Shown: positions 45,638 to 52,988, counted from the first letter of the stretch. The stretch: DNA of 64,000 nucleotides from Arcicella aurantiaca (GCF_003148625.1 NZ_QGGO01000025.1:23661-87660); one strand, 5' to 3'. Notes: generated from the letters alone by a model not told the origin. A program made the numbers and translations.

Positions 45638-47527
45638 ATGAAAAAGAAAGTTGAAATTCTTGCCCCTGCTAAAAACCTTTTCCAAGGGATGGCTGCCATT
45701 AATGCGGGTGCAGATGCTGTATATATTGGAGCTCCGCAATTTGGAGCAAGAACTAATGCTGCCAATTCTATTGAGGATATTGCTGAAATGGTAAAATATG
45801 CTCACTTGTTTAAGGCTCAAGTTTTTGTGGTAATTAACACAATTTTGTATGATAATGAGTTAGATGCGTGTAAAAAACTAATTTATCAATTGTATGATAT
45901 TGGCGTTGATGCCCTAATTATTCAGGATATGGCAATTATGGAGATGGATTTACCTCCAATTGTTATCCATGCAAGTACACAAGCGAATAATAGAGACGCC
46001 AATCATGTAAAATTCTTGAAAGATGCAGGAATGAAACGTGTGGTATTAGCAAGAGAATTAAATTTAGACCAAGTTCGTGAAATTAGTGAAGCAACCGACG
46101 TTGAATTGGAATTCTTCGTTTCGGGTGCTTTGTGCGTTGCTTTTAGTGGAAACTGTTACATGAGTGTTGCTAATGGTGAACGTAGTGCAAATAGAGGTTC
46201 TTGTGCCCAAAATTGCCGTTTGCCCTATCAATTAATTGATGGAACGGGTAAAACGTTAATTGCTAATAGCCATTTATTGTCAATTAAGGATTTAGACTTG
46301 AGTGACCAATTACCCAATTTAATTGAAGCAGGTGTTACGTCTTTTAAAATAGAAGGGCGTTTGAAAGATATTGTTTACGTAAAAAATAATACGTCTTATT
46401 TGCGTAAAAAATTGGATAGCTTCTTGGAAGGCAATGAGAAATTTGAAAAAGCATCTTCGGGAAGAACTTTTTACAATTTTGAGCCAGAAATGGATAGAAG
46501 TTTTAATAGAGGTTATACCGATTATTTTGTCAATAAACGTAAAGAAAAAATTGGTTCGTGGGAAAGTCCAAAATCGCAAGGACAATTGATTGGTAAGTTA
46601 TTGGAAGTGAAAGCAAACGGCTATGTTATTGAGAATTACGAAAAACTTAATAATGGAGATGGATTGTATTTTATCAATGAAAATGGCGAACCAGACGGAG
46701 CTCAAATTAATATCATTGTAAATGATGTAGTCGTTCCAAATACATTCAAATCGTTGCCACTTGGAACAGTCATTTATAGAAATTCTGATGCCGAATTCAA
46801 TAAAATGGTTGAAAAGGAAAACAGTGCGGTTCGTAAAATTGGCGTTTCTTTGAAATTTACAGAAACAGCAAATGGTTTCCAATTATTAGTTACTGACGAA
46901 GACGGACATCAAAGTGTACAAAGTTTTGAGACAGTTAAAGAATTGGCTAAAAGTGCAGAATCAGTTATCCCGAATATTAAAAAGAATCTTGCCAAAACAG
47001 GAAATACGCCATTTGTAGTTGATAATGTGGAGGTAGAATTGTCGGAAAATTGGTTTTTGCCAATCTCAAAAATCAACGAAATTCGTCGTGAAGCGTTAGA
47101 ACAATTAGTTGATATTCGTGTGAGAGATTATCACAGAGAAGAATTCCAAATAACAAAAACAGAGCATCCTTATCCTGTTCAAAAACTTGATTTTATGTAC
47201 AATGTGTCGAATAAAATGGCAAGAGCATTTTATAAGCGTCACGGAGTTACTGAAATTGAAAAGGCTTTTGAATTGCAATGGGACCCGGGAAAAGCACGTG
47301 TAATGACCACGAAATATTGCGTAAAATATGAATTAGGTAAATGTGCAAGGTTTCAACGTGATACAATGGGAGAGAAATTAGTAGAACCTTTGACATTGAA
47401 GCACGGAGAAAATGAATACAAACTTAAATTCAACTGTAAACCGTGTGAAATGGAAATTTGGGAAAAAGATGCGGAGTTAGAATACGAAGATGAAGACGAA
47501 CAATTAGGATATATTAGAAAGTGGTAA
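45638..47527 (+). CDS. Peptidase U32 family protein (tRNA/rRNA hydroxylase-like)
   Basis: A 629-residue U32 protein; I chose the ATG at 45638 (MKKKVEILAPAKNLF). The U32 signature is seen: EILAPAKNLFQGMAAINAGADAVYIG near the start, the QANNRDANHVKFLKDAGMKRVVLARELNLDQ strand-helix part, and the cluster of Cys and acidic residues ALCVAFSGNCYMS with GSCAQNCRLPY. Bacterial U32 proteins such as TrhP and RlhA hydroxylate RNA (uridine 34 or 23S C2501); a protease role is now doubted. The long C-terminal extension ends with four cysteines. A TAATTTTG box is at 45606-45613. Confidence 0.88.
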   Translation: MKKKVEILAPAKNLFQGMAAINAGADAVYIGAPQFGARTNAANSIEDIAEMVKYAHLFKAQVFVVINTILYDNELDACKKLIYQLYDIGVDALIIQDMAIMEMDLPPIVIHASTQANNRDANHVKFLKDAGMKRVVLARELNLDQVREISEATDVELEFFVSGALCVAFSGNCYMSVANGERSANRGSCAQNCRLPYQLIDGTGKTLIANSHLLSIKDLDLSDQLPNLIEAGVTSFKIEGRLKDIVYVKNNTSYLRKKLDSFLEGNEKFEKASSGRTFYNFEPEMDRSFNRGYTDYFVNKRKEKIGSWESPKSQGQLIGKLLEVKANGYVIENYEKLNNGDGLYFINENGEPDGAQINIIVNDVVVPNTFKSLPLGTVIYRNSDAEFNKMVEKENSAVRKIGVSLKFTETANGFQLLVTDEDGHQSVQSFETVKELAKSAESVIPNIKKNLAKTGNTPFVVDNVEVELSENWFLPISKINEIRREALEQLVDIRVRDYHREEFQITKTEHPYPVQKLDFMYNVSNKMARAFYKRHGVTEIEKAFELQWDPGKARVMTTKYCVKYELGKCARFQRDTMGEKLVEPLTLKHGENEYKLKFNCKPCEMEIWEKDAELEYEDEDEQLGYIRKW

Positions 47528-47560
47528 TTTAACATACAATTCCACGAATCTACTTACATC

Positions 47561-47603
47561 AAAACGAGCCATCAAAAATAAATTTGATGGCTCGTTTTAT
47601 TTT
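47561..47603. terminator. Bidirectional terminator, 16-bp stem
   Basis: AAAACGAGCCATCAAA (47561-47576) pairs exactly with 47583-47598 around AATAAA, with T-rich ends. It sits between the convergent U32 and sugar-carrier genes. Confidence 0.9.
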
Positions 47604-47613
47604 TTGTAAAAGA

Positions 47614-48861
47614 CTAATTAACAGGTTTGTAGCCTCTTAATCCGAAATAAAATACCACGAAGAAACAAGTTAAAGGCACACAATAACCAACTTGAATATT
47701 ATCGTTGAACGAGTCGATTACTTTGCCCATAATTACAGGGAAAATTGCCCCACCAATAATAGACATAACAATTAGTGACGAAGCGGGTTTTGTATTTTCG
47801 TTCAAATCTTTGATACCTAATGAGAAAATTGTAGGAAACATAATTGACATAAAGAAACCCAAGCCGCCTAAAGCCAAGACAACATTCTTTCCGTCTGCAT
47901 AAACAGCTACTAAACTCAGTAGAATACACAACCCTGCATAAATGGTTAATAATCGAGCAGGTTGAATATAACGCATGATAATTGTGCCGATAAAACGCCC
48001 CGACATAAATAGCAAACCATAAATACCAAGGTAATACCCCGCCGTTTTTTCGTCCACTCCACCTCCAGAAATCGCCATTCTGATGAAAAAACTCGTTACG
48101 CATACCTGAGCCCCAACATAGAAGAATTGAGCTACCACAGCCCAAACAAGATGCTTACGTTTCAATGCTTCAGCAATACCGCCTTTGGCTTCACTTTCGT
48201 TTTCCTCCTTAAATTCTGGAAAGTTTAACACTAAAAACACAATGGCTAAAATTAATAAGGCACTTCCCAAAATAATATAAGGCATTTTTACCGATGCCGC
48301 TTCGGAAGTCAAATAAGCAATTTTATCCACCTCAGGCATAAGCGATAATTGCTCAGAACTAAATTCTTTTCCTGATAGAATAAAGATTGTCCCAACCATA
48401 GGGGCAATAAAGGCGGCTAAGCCATTAAAAGACTGTGCCAAGTTCAAACGGGTGGTTGCGTCCTTTGCGTCGCCTAATTTGGTCGCATAAGGGTTTGCAG
48501 CGGTTTCGAGAATAGTCAAACCACAACCAATAATAAATAAACCCAATAAAAAGATTTCGTAAGTTCGGGTATTGGCAGCAGGAATAAACAAAAAAGCCCC
48601 GACACTAAAAACCAACAAACCTGTGATAATCCCTTTTTTATAACCATAGTTTTTAATTATCATACCAGCGGGAATTGCTGCCATAAAATATGCCATATAA
48701 ACAGCGGTATCTACAAAAGTAGATTGCATATTACTTAATTGGAGTGCTTTGCGGAGGTGCGGAATAAGAACACCATTTAGGTTATTGGCAATTCCCCATA
48801 AAAAAAATAAACAAGTAACAAGTATAAATGGGATTAGGTAATTAGGTTTGTTTTCTTTCAT
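47614..48861 (-). CDS. Sugar MFS transporter (FucP-like)
   Basis: A 415-residue major-facilitator protein with 12 predicted helices. It has the FucP/GluP family look: PFILVTCLFFLWGIANNLNGVLIPHLRKALQLSN in helix 1 and its loop (with the Asn-Asn in place of Asp-containing versions), AAIPAGMIIKNYGYKKGI, LETAANPYATKLG in helix 4-5, and IGGAIFPVIMGKVID near the end. It should import a hexose or deoxyhexose with protons. The nearby rhamnogalacturonan-lyase-like gene may hint at a pectin sugar, but this is inferred. Confidence 0.92.
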   Translation of the reverse strand: MKENKPNYLIPFILVTCLFFLWGIANNLNGVLIPHLRKALQLSNMQSTFVDTAVYMAYFMAAIPAGMIIKNYGYKKGIITGLLVFSVGAFLFIPAANTRTYEIFLLGLFIIGCGLTILETAANPYATKLGDAKDATTRLNLAQSFNGLAAFIAPMVGTIFILSGKEFSSEQLSLMPEVDKIAYLTSEAASVKMPYIILGSALLILAIVFLVLNFPEFKEENESEAKGGIAEALKRKHLVWAVVAQFFYVGAQVCVTSFFIRMAISGGGVDEKTAGYYLGIYGLLFMSGRFIGTIIMRYIQPARLLTIYAGLCILLSLVAVYADGKNVVLALGGLGFFMSIMFPTIFSLGIKDLNENTKPASSLIVMSIIGGAIFPVIMGKVIDSFNDNIQVGYCVPLTCFFVVFYFGLRGYKPVN

Positions 48862-49087
48862 CGTAATGTGTTTTAATAGTCGTTAAAAGGATAGTTTTCT
48901 CTAAAATGCAAATAGACACACTTTTTACTTGATAAAAAAGCATTTCAAATAATAATATTTGATGTTCAATTATGACTAATGCTTGATGTTGGGATTGGTA
49001 ATTAATGAAGATTGAAGGTGTTTAGACTTAGAAAATTTGATTGTCAGTCCCTTTATGTTAAATTGTTTAATAAATCACAAAATTTAC
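48862..49087. other. Divergent intergenic region, no gene seen
   Basis: 226 bases between the starts of the sugar carrier and the DUF1835 protein. It must contain both promoters; no clear consensus pair or palindrome was found. The frame open from 49037 is an upstream extension of the DUF1835 gene. Confidence 0.4.
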
Positions 49088-49849
49088 ATGAGAAAATTTC
49101 ATATTTTAAATGGCGATTGTCTGTTAGAACAAATAAAAACTACATCAATTGACGATAGTTTTATCATTTGCAGAGAATGTTTAATAAATGGCGAAGTAAA
49201 AGCACAAGACCTTAGAGATTTTTGGGAGATAAGAGCAAGTCATATTGCAGATACTTATCATGTTTCAAAAGACGAGTATTTTACAAAAACAGTAAGTCAA
49301 TTCAATCAAATACTTAATCTTCCAGAAGGTTCAGAAGTTTGTCTTTGGTTTGAGAATGATTTGTTTTGTCAGGTCAATATGTGGTTTTGCCTTTCCTTAT
49401 TAACACATCGGTCAGATTTGAAGATATTTAGAATATTTCCCATAGTTGACAATCAAAAAGATATTTGGAAAGGATTTGCCATGGTAGATTCTTTAAGTCT
49501 TGAACAGTCGTACACAGGAAAAACTATTTTTCAAAAGCATGATATTGAATTAGGAGTAAACCTTTGGAAAGCGTATCAAGAAAATGACTTTAGAGAATTG
49601 AAAGAATTATCGAAAATTGACTCCACGTGCTTTCAGTATTTAGAAGAAATTATACAAGCTCACATCGAGCGATTTCCCAGTGGTAATGCTTTGAGCAGAC
49701 CTGAAAGAGTTATTCAAGAAATCATGAAAAATGATACAACCGACTTTTATTCAGTGTTCACTTTATTCTCTGAAAGGGAAGGGGTTTACGGTTTCGGAGA
49801 CTTACAATTAAAACCAATTTACGACCGTTTCATGAAGCTGAAAGATTGA
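49088..49849 (+). CDS. DUF1835 domain protein
   Basis: A 253-residue protein; I start at the ATG at 49088 (MRKFHILNGDCLLEQ...), the usual start in the family. The DUF1835 region covers about 1-125 (FHILNGDCLLEQIK, then RECLINGEVKAQDLRDFWEIRASHIADTY and SEVCLWFENDLFCQVN). Its role is unknown; the fold has been compared to ATP-grasp or regulator domains, without proof. It is the last chromosomal gene before the accessory element and ends at the hairpin at 49868. Confidence 0.85.
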   Translation: MRKFHILNGDCLLEQIKTTSIDDSFIICRECLINGEVKAQDLRDFWEIRASHIADTYHVSKDEYFTKTVSQFNQILNLPEGSEVCLWFENDLFCQVNMWFCLSLLTHRSDLKIFRIFPIVDNQKDIWKGFAMVDSLSLEQSYTGKTIFQKHDIELGVNLWKAYQENDFRELKELSKIDSTCFQYLEEIIQAHIERFPSGNALSRPERVIQEIMKNDTTDFYSVFTLFSEREGVYGFGDLQLKPIYDRFMKLKD

Positions 49850-49867
49850 ATATCGATAAAAAACAAA

Positions 49868-49905
49868 AAAACCATTACAGTGTTATTGTAATGGTTTTAC
49901 TTTTT
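49868..49905 (+). terminator. Terminator of the DUF1835 gene
   Basis: AAAACCATTACA (49868-49879) pairs with TGTAATGGTTTT (49887-49898), followed by ACTTTTT. Confidence 0.9.
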
Positions 49906-49940
49906 GTGATCCCGCTGGGATTCGGGCAAAACCAGCGGGA
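49906..49940 (-). other. Possible attachment site: tRNA 3'-end-like sequence with inverted repeat
   Basis: Read on the minus strand, 49924-49906 is CGAATCCCAGCGGGATCAC, like the T-arm and acceptor end of a tRNA, but no tRNA body is next to it. TCCCGCTGG (49910-49918) also pairs with CCAGCGGGA (49932-49940). The site divides chromosomal genes from element genes, as expected if the element entered the 3' end of a tRNA gene whose intact copy lies at its far end. The hairpin could also be just a terminator without U-tract. Confidence 0.45.
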
Positions 49941-50000
49941 AACGGTTATCAATACACGTAGGGCGTTCTTTTTACCCTTGTCTAATGAGCTAATAGAAAT

Positions 50001-50459
50001 TTAAGCTGTCAATTTGTATGCCACTTCTTTATATTCTGACATATCTAAAACAACTAAATTACTATCACGTGTTTGTTCATTAGACTCAAGCTTTCCCTGT
50101 AATGAATTGTTTTCCACCATATTCCAAAGTCTCTCTTTGTCTTTTATAAGTGACTCATTATTTCTAAGTAAAATCTCATTTTCTCTTTTTAATGTTTTTA
50201 CCAAATCAGTTTCATCAACTTGCTTAGTTTGAGATAAATCTTTTTGCATTTCACCTATGCCACAAATAAGCCAAAGAGAATCCACTTGAGGAAACGATAG
50301 AAGTATTGATTCTAAAATATCAGGACCAGGCTTGCTCCCTCTTGTTAAAATACTTGACAACGTCTGAGTAGAAATTTTACTCAATCTTGCAAAATCGGAT
50401 TGATTTCTTGATAATTGCTCTACCAGAAAAGCAATTCTTTCATTGATTGTACTTTTCAT
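50001..50459 (-). CDS. HTH (XRE-like) repressor of the element
   Basis: A 152-residue regulator. An N-terminal helix-turn-helix spans about residues 5-65 (ERIAFLVEQLSRNQSDFARLSKISTQTLSSILTRGSKPG..., with QSDFARLSKISTQTLSSIL as the HTH itself), followed by a coiled-coil helix (RENEILLRNNESLIKDKERLW) likely to dimerise. No peptidase or ligand domain is present. It points away from the rightward gene run, in the place of a phage-type CI repressor. The palindrome at 50500-50522, 41 bases before its start, is the likely binding site. Confidence 0.85.
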   Translation of the reverse strand: MKSTINERIAFLVEQLSRNQSDFARLSKISTQTLSSILTRGSKPGPDILESILLSFPQVDSLWLICGIGEMQKDLSQTKQVDETDLVKTLKRENEILLRNNESLIKDKERLWNMVENNSLQGKLESNEQTRDSNLVVLDMSEYKEVAYKLTA

Positions 50460-50499
50460 AACTATTTGATTTTTAGTTGCTTGTAAATTATTTTATTTT

Positions 50500-50522
50500 A
50501 TTGCGTAAAATAATTACGCAAT
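50500..50522. promoter_or_regulatory. Operator palindrome ATTGCGTAA-N5-TTACGCAAT
   Basis: A perfect 9-bp inverted repeat with 5-base spacer, in the divergent control region next to the repressor gene. A further half-site TTGCGTAA lies at 50588-50595. The two flank the rightward promoter, a layout typical of phage-like operators. Confidence 0.75.
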
Positions 50523-50524
50523 AA

Positions 50525-50557
50525 TTTGTAATTAATATTCAATTGCATATATCTTTG
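50525..50557 (+). promoter_or_regulatory. Rightward early promoter of the element
   Basis: TTTG at 50525-50528, a 21-base spacer, then TATCTTTG at 50550-50557. It begins right at the operator's edge and precedes the operator half-site at 50588, so repressor bound at both could block it. Confidence 0.65.
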
Positions 50558-50587
50558 TATAAGAAAAACGCACAAGTAAATCATTTG

Positions 50588-50595
50588 TTGCGTAA
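50588..50595. promoter_or_regulatory. Operator half-site TTGCGTAA
   Basis: Exact copy of the core of the operator arm, about 30 bases downstream of the -7 box of the rightward promoter. Confidence 0.5.
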
Positions 50596-50676
50596 ATATA
50601 GATTAAGATTTGATTACTTGAATTAAAAAGTTTGAAAATTATTTAACGGTAGTTTCTTTAAAACAAAACTTGATTT

Positions 50677-50844
50677 ATGAAAGCCTGTAAAAGTTGTCAA
50701 CAAGGAAGAGTAACACAGGCTTTAATCGGTTTAGCGAATAGCAAAAAAACAACTACGGACAAACTTACAATTGTCTATTGCTTAGAAGAACGAGAATACA
50801 AAGACAAATACAAGTCTTGTGAAAAGTACCAGATTAGTAACTAA
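50677..50844 (+). CDS. 55-residue cysteine-containing early protein
   Basis: A short ORF with ATG at 50677 that opens MKACKSCQQGRVTQAL and has two further cysteines (VYCLEERE and KYKSCEKYQ). The CxxC at 4-7 with two later Cys could bind one zinc ion. It is the first gene after the rightward promoter. No family is recognised. Confidence 0.6.
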   Translation: MKACKSCQQGRVTQALIGLANSKKTTTDKLTIVYCLEEREYKDKYKSCEKYQISN

Positions 50845-50862
50845 AATAGTCCTTATAAAAAT

Positions 50863-51120
50863 ATGGCAATTATAGATGTAAAGTCGGCAATCAAATCTTT
50901 AAATCAAGCCGATAGAGCCTTAGTCGGAAGAGCATTTTATAAACACTTCCCCAAAGCTTCTGAAAGTAGATTTAAAAATGTAATTGGTCAGCAAAGTATG
51001 GAGTTTGACGCAATTGAAAGAAATGCTCTGGCAAAACACCTCATAGAAGTTGATGAAAACGGCAAAGTCATGCTTGATTGTTCAGACGAATTTATGGAGT
51101 TCATCGGTGAAACAGTTTAA
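50863..51120 (+). CDS. Hypothetical protein (85 aa)
   Basis: An 85-residue protein, not recognised. It is predicted to be helical (AIKSLNQADRALVGRAFYKHF, AIERNALAKHLIEV) with an acidic C-terminus (DCSDEFMEFIGETV). No signal peptide or membrane helix. It starts 18 bases after the 55-residue gene, in the early run. Confidence 0.65.
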   Translation: MAIIDVKSAIKSLNQADRALVGRAFYKHFPKASESRFKNVIGQQSMEFDAIERNALAKHLIEVDENGKVMLDCSDEFMEFIGETV

Positions 51121-51131
51121 ATTCTAAATAT

Positions 51132-51320
51132 ATGAATGCCTTGAAAATTTTCGGACTCATTTTCCTTTTTATTGCCTTATGTTTTGACGTTGTGGCGATG
51201 GCTATTGAAACAATCTTATTTATTATTTCGCCTGAGAGTTCTTTTTACATCGTTTTAGCATTCGCATTTAGTCTTGGAGTTTTTATTTTTCTCTTTGACA
51301 GAATTTACAAATCAATCTGA
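51132..51320 (+). CDS. Small two-helix membrane protein (62 aa)
   Basis: A 62-residue protein with two hydrophobic helices (about 4-30 and 36-57) and a short polar turn (SPESSF), ending DRIYKSI. Not recognised. It could be a holin-like or superinfection-type protein, but its early position gives no firm support. It starts 11 bases after the 85-aa gene. Confidence 0.6.
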   Translation: MNALKIFGLIFLFIALCFDVVAMAIETILFIISPESSFYIVLAFAFSLGVFIFLFDRIYKSI

Positions 51321-51379
51321 ATCTTATCCTTCGGGAATGATTATAAATAATTTCTTTCACAATTTAATTTTAAAGCCAA

Positions 51380-51496
51380 ATGTCACAGCAAGTAGAAAAC
51401 CCAGAAGTTGAAGAAGATGTGTTAGTAGAAGAAGAAGGCGTTGAGGAGCAAGAAAAAGAAGAAGAAGAGCCAGAAGAAGAGGAAAACGCCGAGTAG
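51380..51496 (+). CDS. Extremely acidic 38-residue peptide
   Basis: ATG at 51380 to TAG at 51494-51496. Of 38 residues, 19 are Glu and 1 is Asp, against a single Lys; the end reads KEEEEPEEEENAE. No aromatic residues are present. It may mimic DNA or be a disordered charge tail. A hairpin with a TTCG loop follows its stop by 7 bases. Coding status is supported by the start, the operon position, and the terminator-like end, but not proven. Confidence 0.5.
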   Translation: MSQQVENPEVEEDVLVEEEGVEEQEKEEEEPEEEENAE

Positions 51497-51503
51497 TAGT
51501 AAC

Positions 51504-51532
51504 TGGAGTAGCCTTCGGGTTACTCCAAATTT
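51504..51532 (+). terminator. Hairpin with TTCG tetraloop
   Basis: TGGAGTAGCC (51504-51513) pairs with GGTTACTCCA (51518-51527), with one G-T pair, around TTCG. The following AAATTT is a weak U-tract. It separates the acidic peptide from the tRNA. Confidence 0.6.
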
Positions 51533-51573
51533 GACAAATTGAATTTCATAGTTAAATAGGTTTAGACGTGACC

Positions 51574-51606
51574 AAATATCCCCAGTGTATCGCTGGGGTA
51601 TATTTC
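51574..51606 (+). other. Hairpin just upstream of the initiator-like tRNA
   Basis: ATCCCCAG (51578-51585) pairs with CTGGGGTAT (51593-51601), extended by A/T pairs with one bulge, ending 12 bases before the tRNA. It could be a processing signal or a terminator remnant. Confidence 0.45.
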
Positions 51607-51617
51607 ACAAACAACAA

Positions 51618-51691
51618 AGTGGGGTAGAGCAGATGGTCAGCTCGCCAGCCTCATAAGCTGGAGGTCGGAGGTTCGAGTCCTTCCCCCGCAA
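51618..51691 (+). tRNA. Element-borne tRNA-Met (CAT), initiator-like
   Basis: A 74-base tRNA. Acceptor AGTGGGG faces CCCCGCA: pairs 2-7 form (one G-T) but 1:72 is A:A, unpaired, a hallmark of initiator tRNAs. D stem GAGC/GCTC, anticodon arm CCAGC-CTCATAA-GCTGG with anticodon CAT and the CTCATAA loop usual in fMet, T arm GGAGG-TTCGAGT-CCTTC. The anticodon stem does not have the three G-C pairs of typical initiators. CCA is not encoded. No tRNA promoter is seen, so it may be cut from the operon transcript. Confidence 0.88.
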
Positions 51692-51706
51692 CAAAACAAA
51701 ATCATC

Positions 51707-51877
51707 ATGAGATTATCTTCCGTTATCGGTATTATCCTTTTATTCAGTAGCTTAATAATGCTGTCGTTAGTTGTTATAAGCCCAATTTTGAAGTTAGGAA
51801 TAGATATGGCAGTTATGTTTTTTATGGCTTTTGTTATTTTGTTCATAGGTGGTATTTCTAAAATTTCAGAAAGATGA
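51707..51877 (+). CDS. Small two-helix membrane protein (56 aa)
   Basis: ATG at 51707, stop at 51875-51877. The 56 residues hold two hydrophobic segments (IIGIILLFSSLIML-type at 6-25 and MAVMFFMAFVILFIGG at 34-50) with a basic end (KISER). Not recognised. It starts 15 bases after the tRNA and shares ATGA with the next small gene. Confidence 0.5.
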   Translation: MRLSSVIGIILLFSSLIMLSLVVISPILKLGIDMAVMFFMAFVILFIGGISKISER

Positions 51878-52005
51878 ATCATATCCATTTTAATATTCCA
51901 GTCGCAGACGGAATCGTTGAACTCGCATTAATCGCAATTCCAATCGTAGCGTTCTTTTGCATAGCAGGAGCGTTTGCAGATAGAATTGCAAAAGATACAA
52001 AGTAA
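51874..52005 (+). CDS. Small single-helix membrane protein (43 aa)
   Basis: ATG at 51874 overlaps the stop of the 56-aa gene by 4 bases. The 43 residues have one helix (ELALIAIPIVAFFCIAGAF) and end DRIAKDTK. Not recognised. Overlap suggests translational coupling. Confidence 0.5.
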   Translation: MNHIHFNIPVADGIVELALIAIPIVAFFCIAGAFADRIAKDTK

Positions 52006-52361
52006 GGATTGTTACTTAATCATGCTGATATTCAGTCTGATTACTTAGGCAGGTCACAAGAGTTGAGCAGAACATTTCTCTTGGTGAATGAGGTTCGTTC
52101 CTTATCCTGCCACAATGGAAACGATGGCGGTTGTTTCCACGGGAAGGTTTTTTGTGATTCCTTCCCGAAACAAAAAGTTTTAGGCGGAGTGGTCTCAAAC
52201 TCATTAGTGGTTAGGTTTATAGGCAAGGTACATCGTCATGCGGTGTACCTACTTTGTAAAACCGCTTTACCGTCATATTTAAGCCAATTTTGAATTTATG
52301 AAAGCGTAGGTTTTTGGGGTGTCCGTATATACGAACACGTTAGATATTACTTTGTACAAAT
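52006..52361 (+). ncRNA. 356-base gene-poor stretch with stable hairpins, possible structured RNA
   Basis: No convincing gene lies here. Two hairpins are visible: CGGGAAGG...CCTTCCCG (52139-52166) and GGTACATCG-TCATG-CGGTGTACC (near 52227-52249, one mismatch). Several frames on both strands are open at once, which suits non-coding sequence of higher G+C. A 94-codon frame (TTG start at 52009) exists but looks unlike a protein. A palindromic operator-like site ends the stretch. Confidence 0.35.
52319..52338. promoter_or_regulatory. Operator-like palindrome GTGTCCGTATATACGAACAC
   Basis: A 20-base palindrome with a perfect core CGTATATACG and matching GTGT/ACAC ends (one mismatch pair). It is 23 bases before the start of the 79-aa gene, beginning the second block of the rightward run. 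Confidence 0.55.
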
Positions 52362-52601
52362 ATGGACTATTTTGACTTACACGAACATCTTTCTGAAGAA
52401 ATAAAAGAGCTTGAAATTGTAGCAAAGCACATCTTTTCAGAATATCTCATGAGCGACAATACTCGTTCATTTTCCCTCCTTCACGACTATTTTGAGTTAC
52501 AAGATACAATCATCACTAAGCAAAGAATTTTGAGTGGATTACCACCAAAATATTTGTTAGTAGCACTTCAAAAAATAGAAAATTCATGGCTAACGAAGTA
52601 A
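52362..52601 (+). CDS. Hypothetical protein (79 aa)
   Basis: A 79-residue helical protein, not recognised (HEHLSEEIKELEIVAKHIFSEYL, then TRSFSLLHDYFELQDT). No membrane helix. Its end overlaps the next gene's start by 16 bases. The palindrome at 52319 lies just upstream, so a new transcript may begin here. Confidence 0.6.
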   Translation: MDYFDLHEHLSEEIKELEIVAKHIFSEYLMSDNTRSFSLLHDYFELQDTIITKQRILSGLPPKYLLVALQKIENSWLTK

Positions 52602-52981
52602 TAGAAAGGCACAAAGCCGAGATGCAAATGCTCCATAAAAACCAAATGGAAGGAGAAGATTTGTTTCGTAGGAGGCTCTCTTATTTGAAAGCAAGAAAGG
52701 ATGGCTTACTTCATACTTGCCCAAATATTGAGCAAATGAATGAGGTACAAAGACGAAACTACGACTTCATTAATGATACCATTGAAGAGTTGGAGTTCTT
52801 TCATCGTACCCAAACTGCTTATGCGACAAAGTATAAAAACCTGTACGATGAAACCATAGGATTGATAAAAAAGGACTTTGTGCCAAAAATAAAGCAAGAT
52901 GTTATCGTGAAGCTTATTGACCAATTCAACGAATCAATAACCGATAATTTCTTACAGGAAATCCTTAAAAACAAAGAATAA
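52586..52981 (+). CDS. Hypothetical coiled-coil protein (131 aa)
   Basis: A 131-residue, highly helical and charged protein without known family (KAEMQMLHKNQMEGEDLFRRRLSYLKARK; INDTIEELEFFHRTQTAYATKYKNLYDE). Coiled-coil tendency suggests oligomerisation. It overlaps the 79-aa gene by 16 bases and is followed by a terminator hairpin. Confidence 0.65.
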   Translation: MANEVIERHKAEMQMLHKNQMEGEDLFRRRLSYLKARKDGLLHTCPNIEQMNEVQRRNYDFINDTIEELEFFHRTQTAYATKYKNLYDETIGLIKKDFVPKIKQDVIVKLIDQFNESITDNFLQEILKNKE

Positions 52982-52988
52982 ATCACCT

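Noticed and set aside
47699..48145. 148-codon minus-strand frame inside the sugar carrier gene
   Set aside because: It is an out-of-frame shadow of the MFS gene, which has full-length family similarity.
51637..51888. 83-codon minus-strand frame with a CGGRTRTSDLQL-like end
   Set aside because: It is the known artefact of translating the antisense of a tRNA; it covers the CAT tRNA at 51618-51691 and a small plus-strand gene.
52009..52293. 94-codon plus frame (TTG start)
   Set aside because: No family features, and two minus frames are open over the same stretch; the region looks non-coding, with hairpins.
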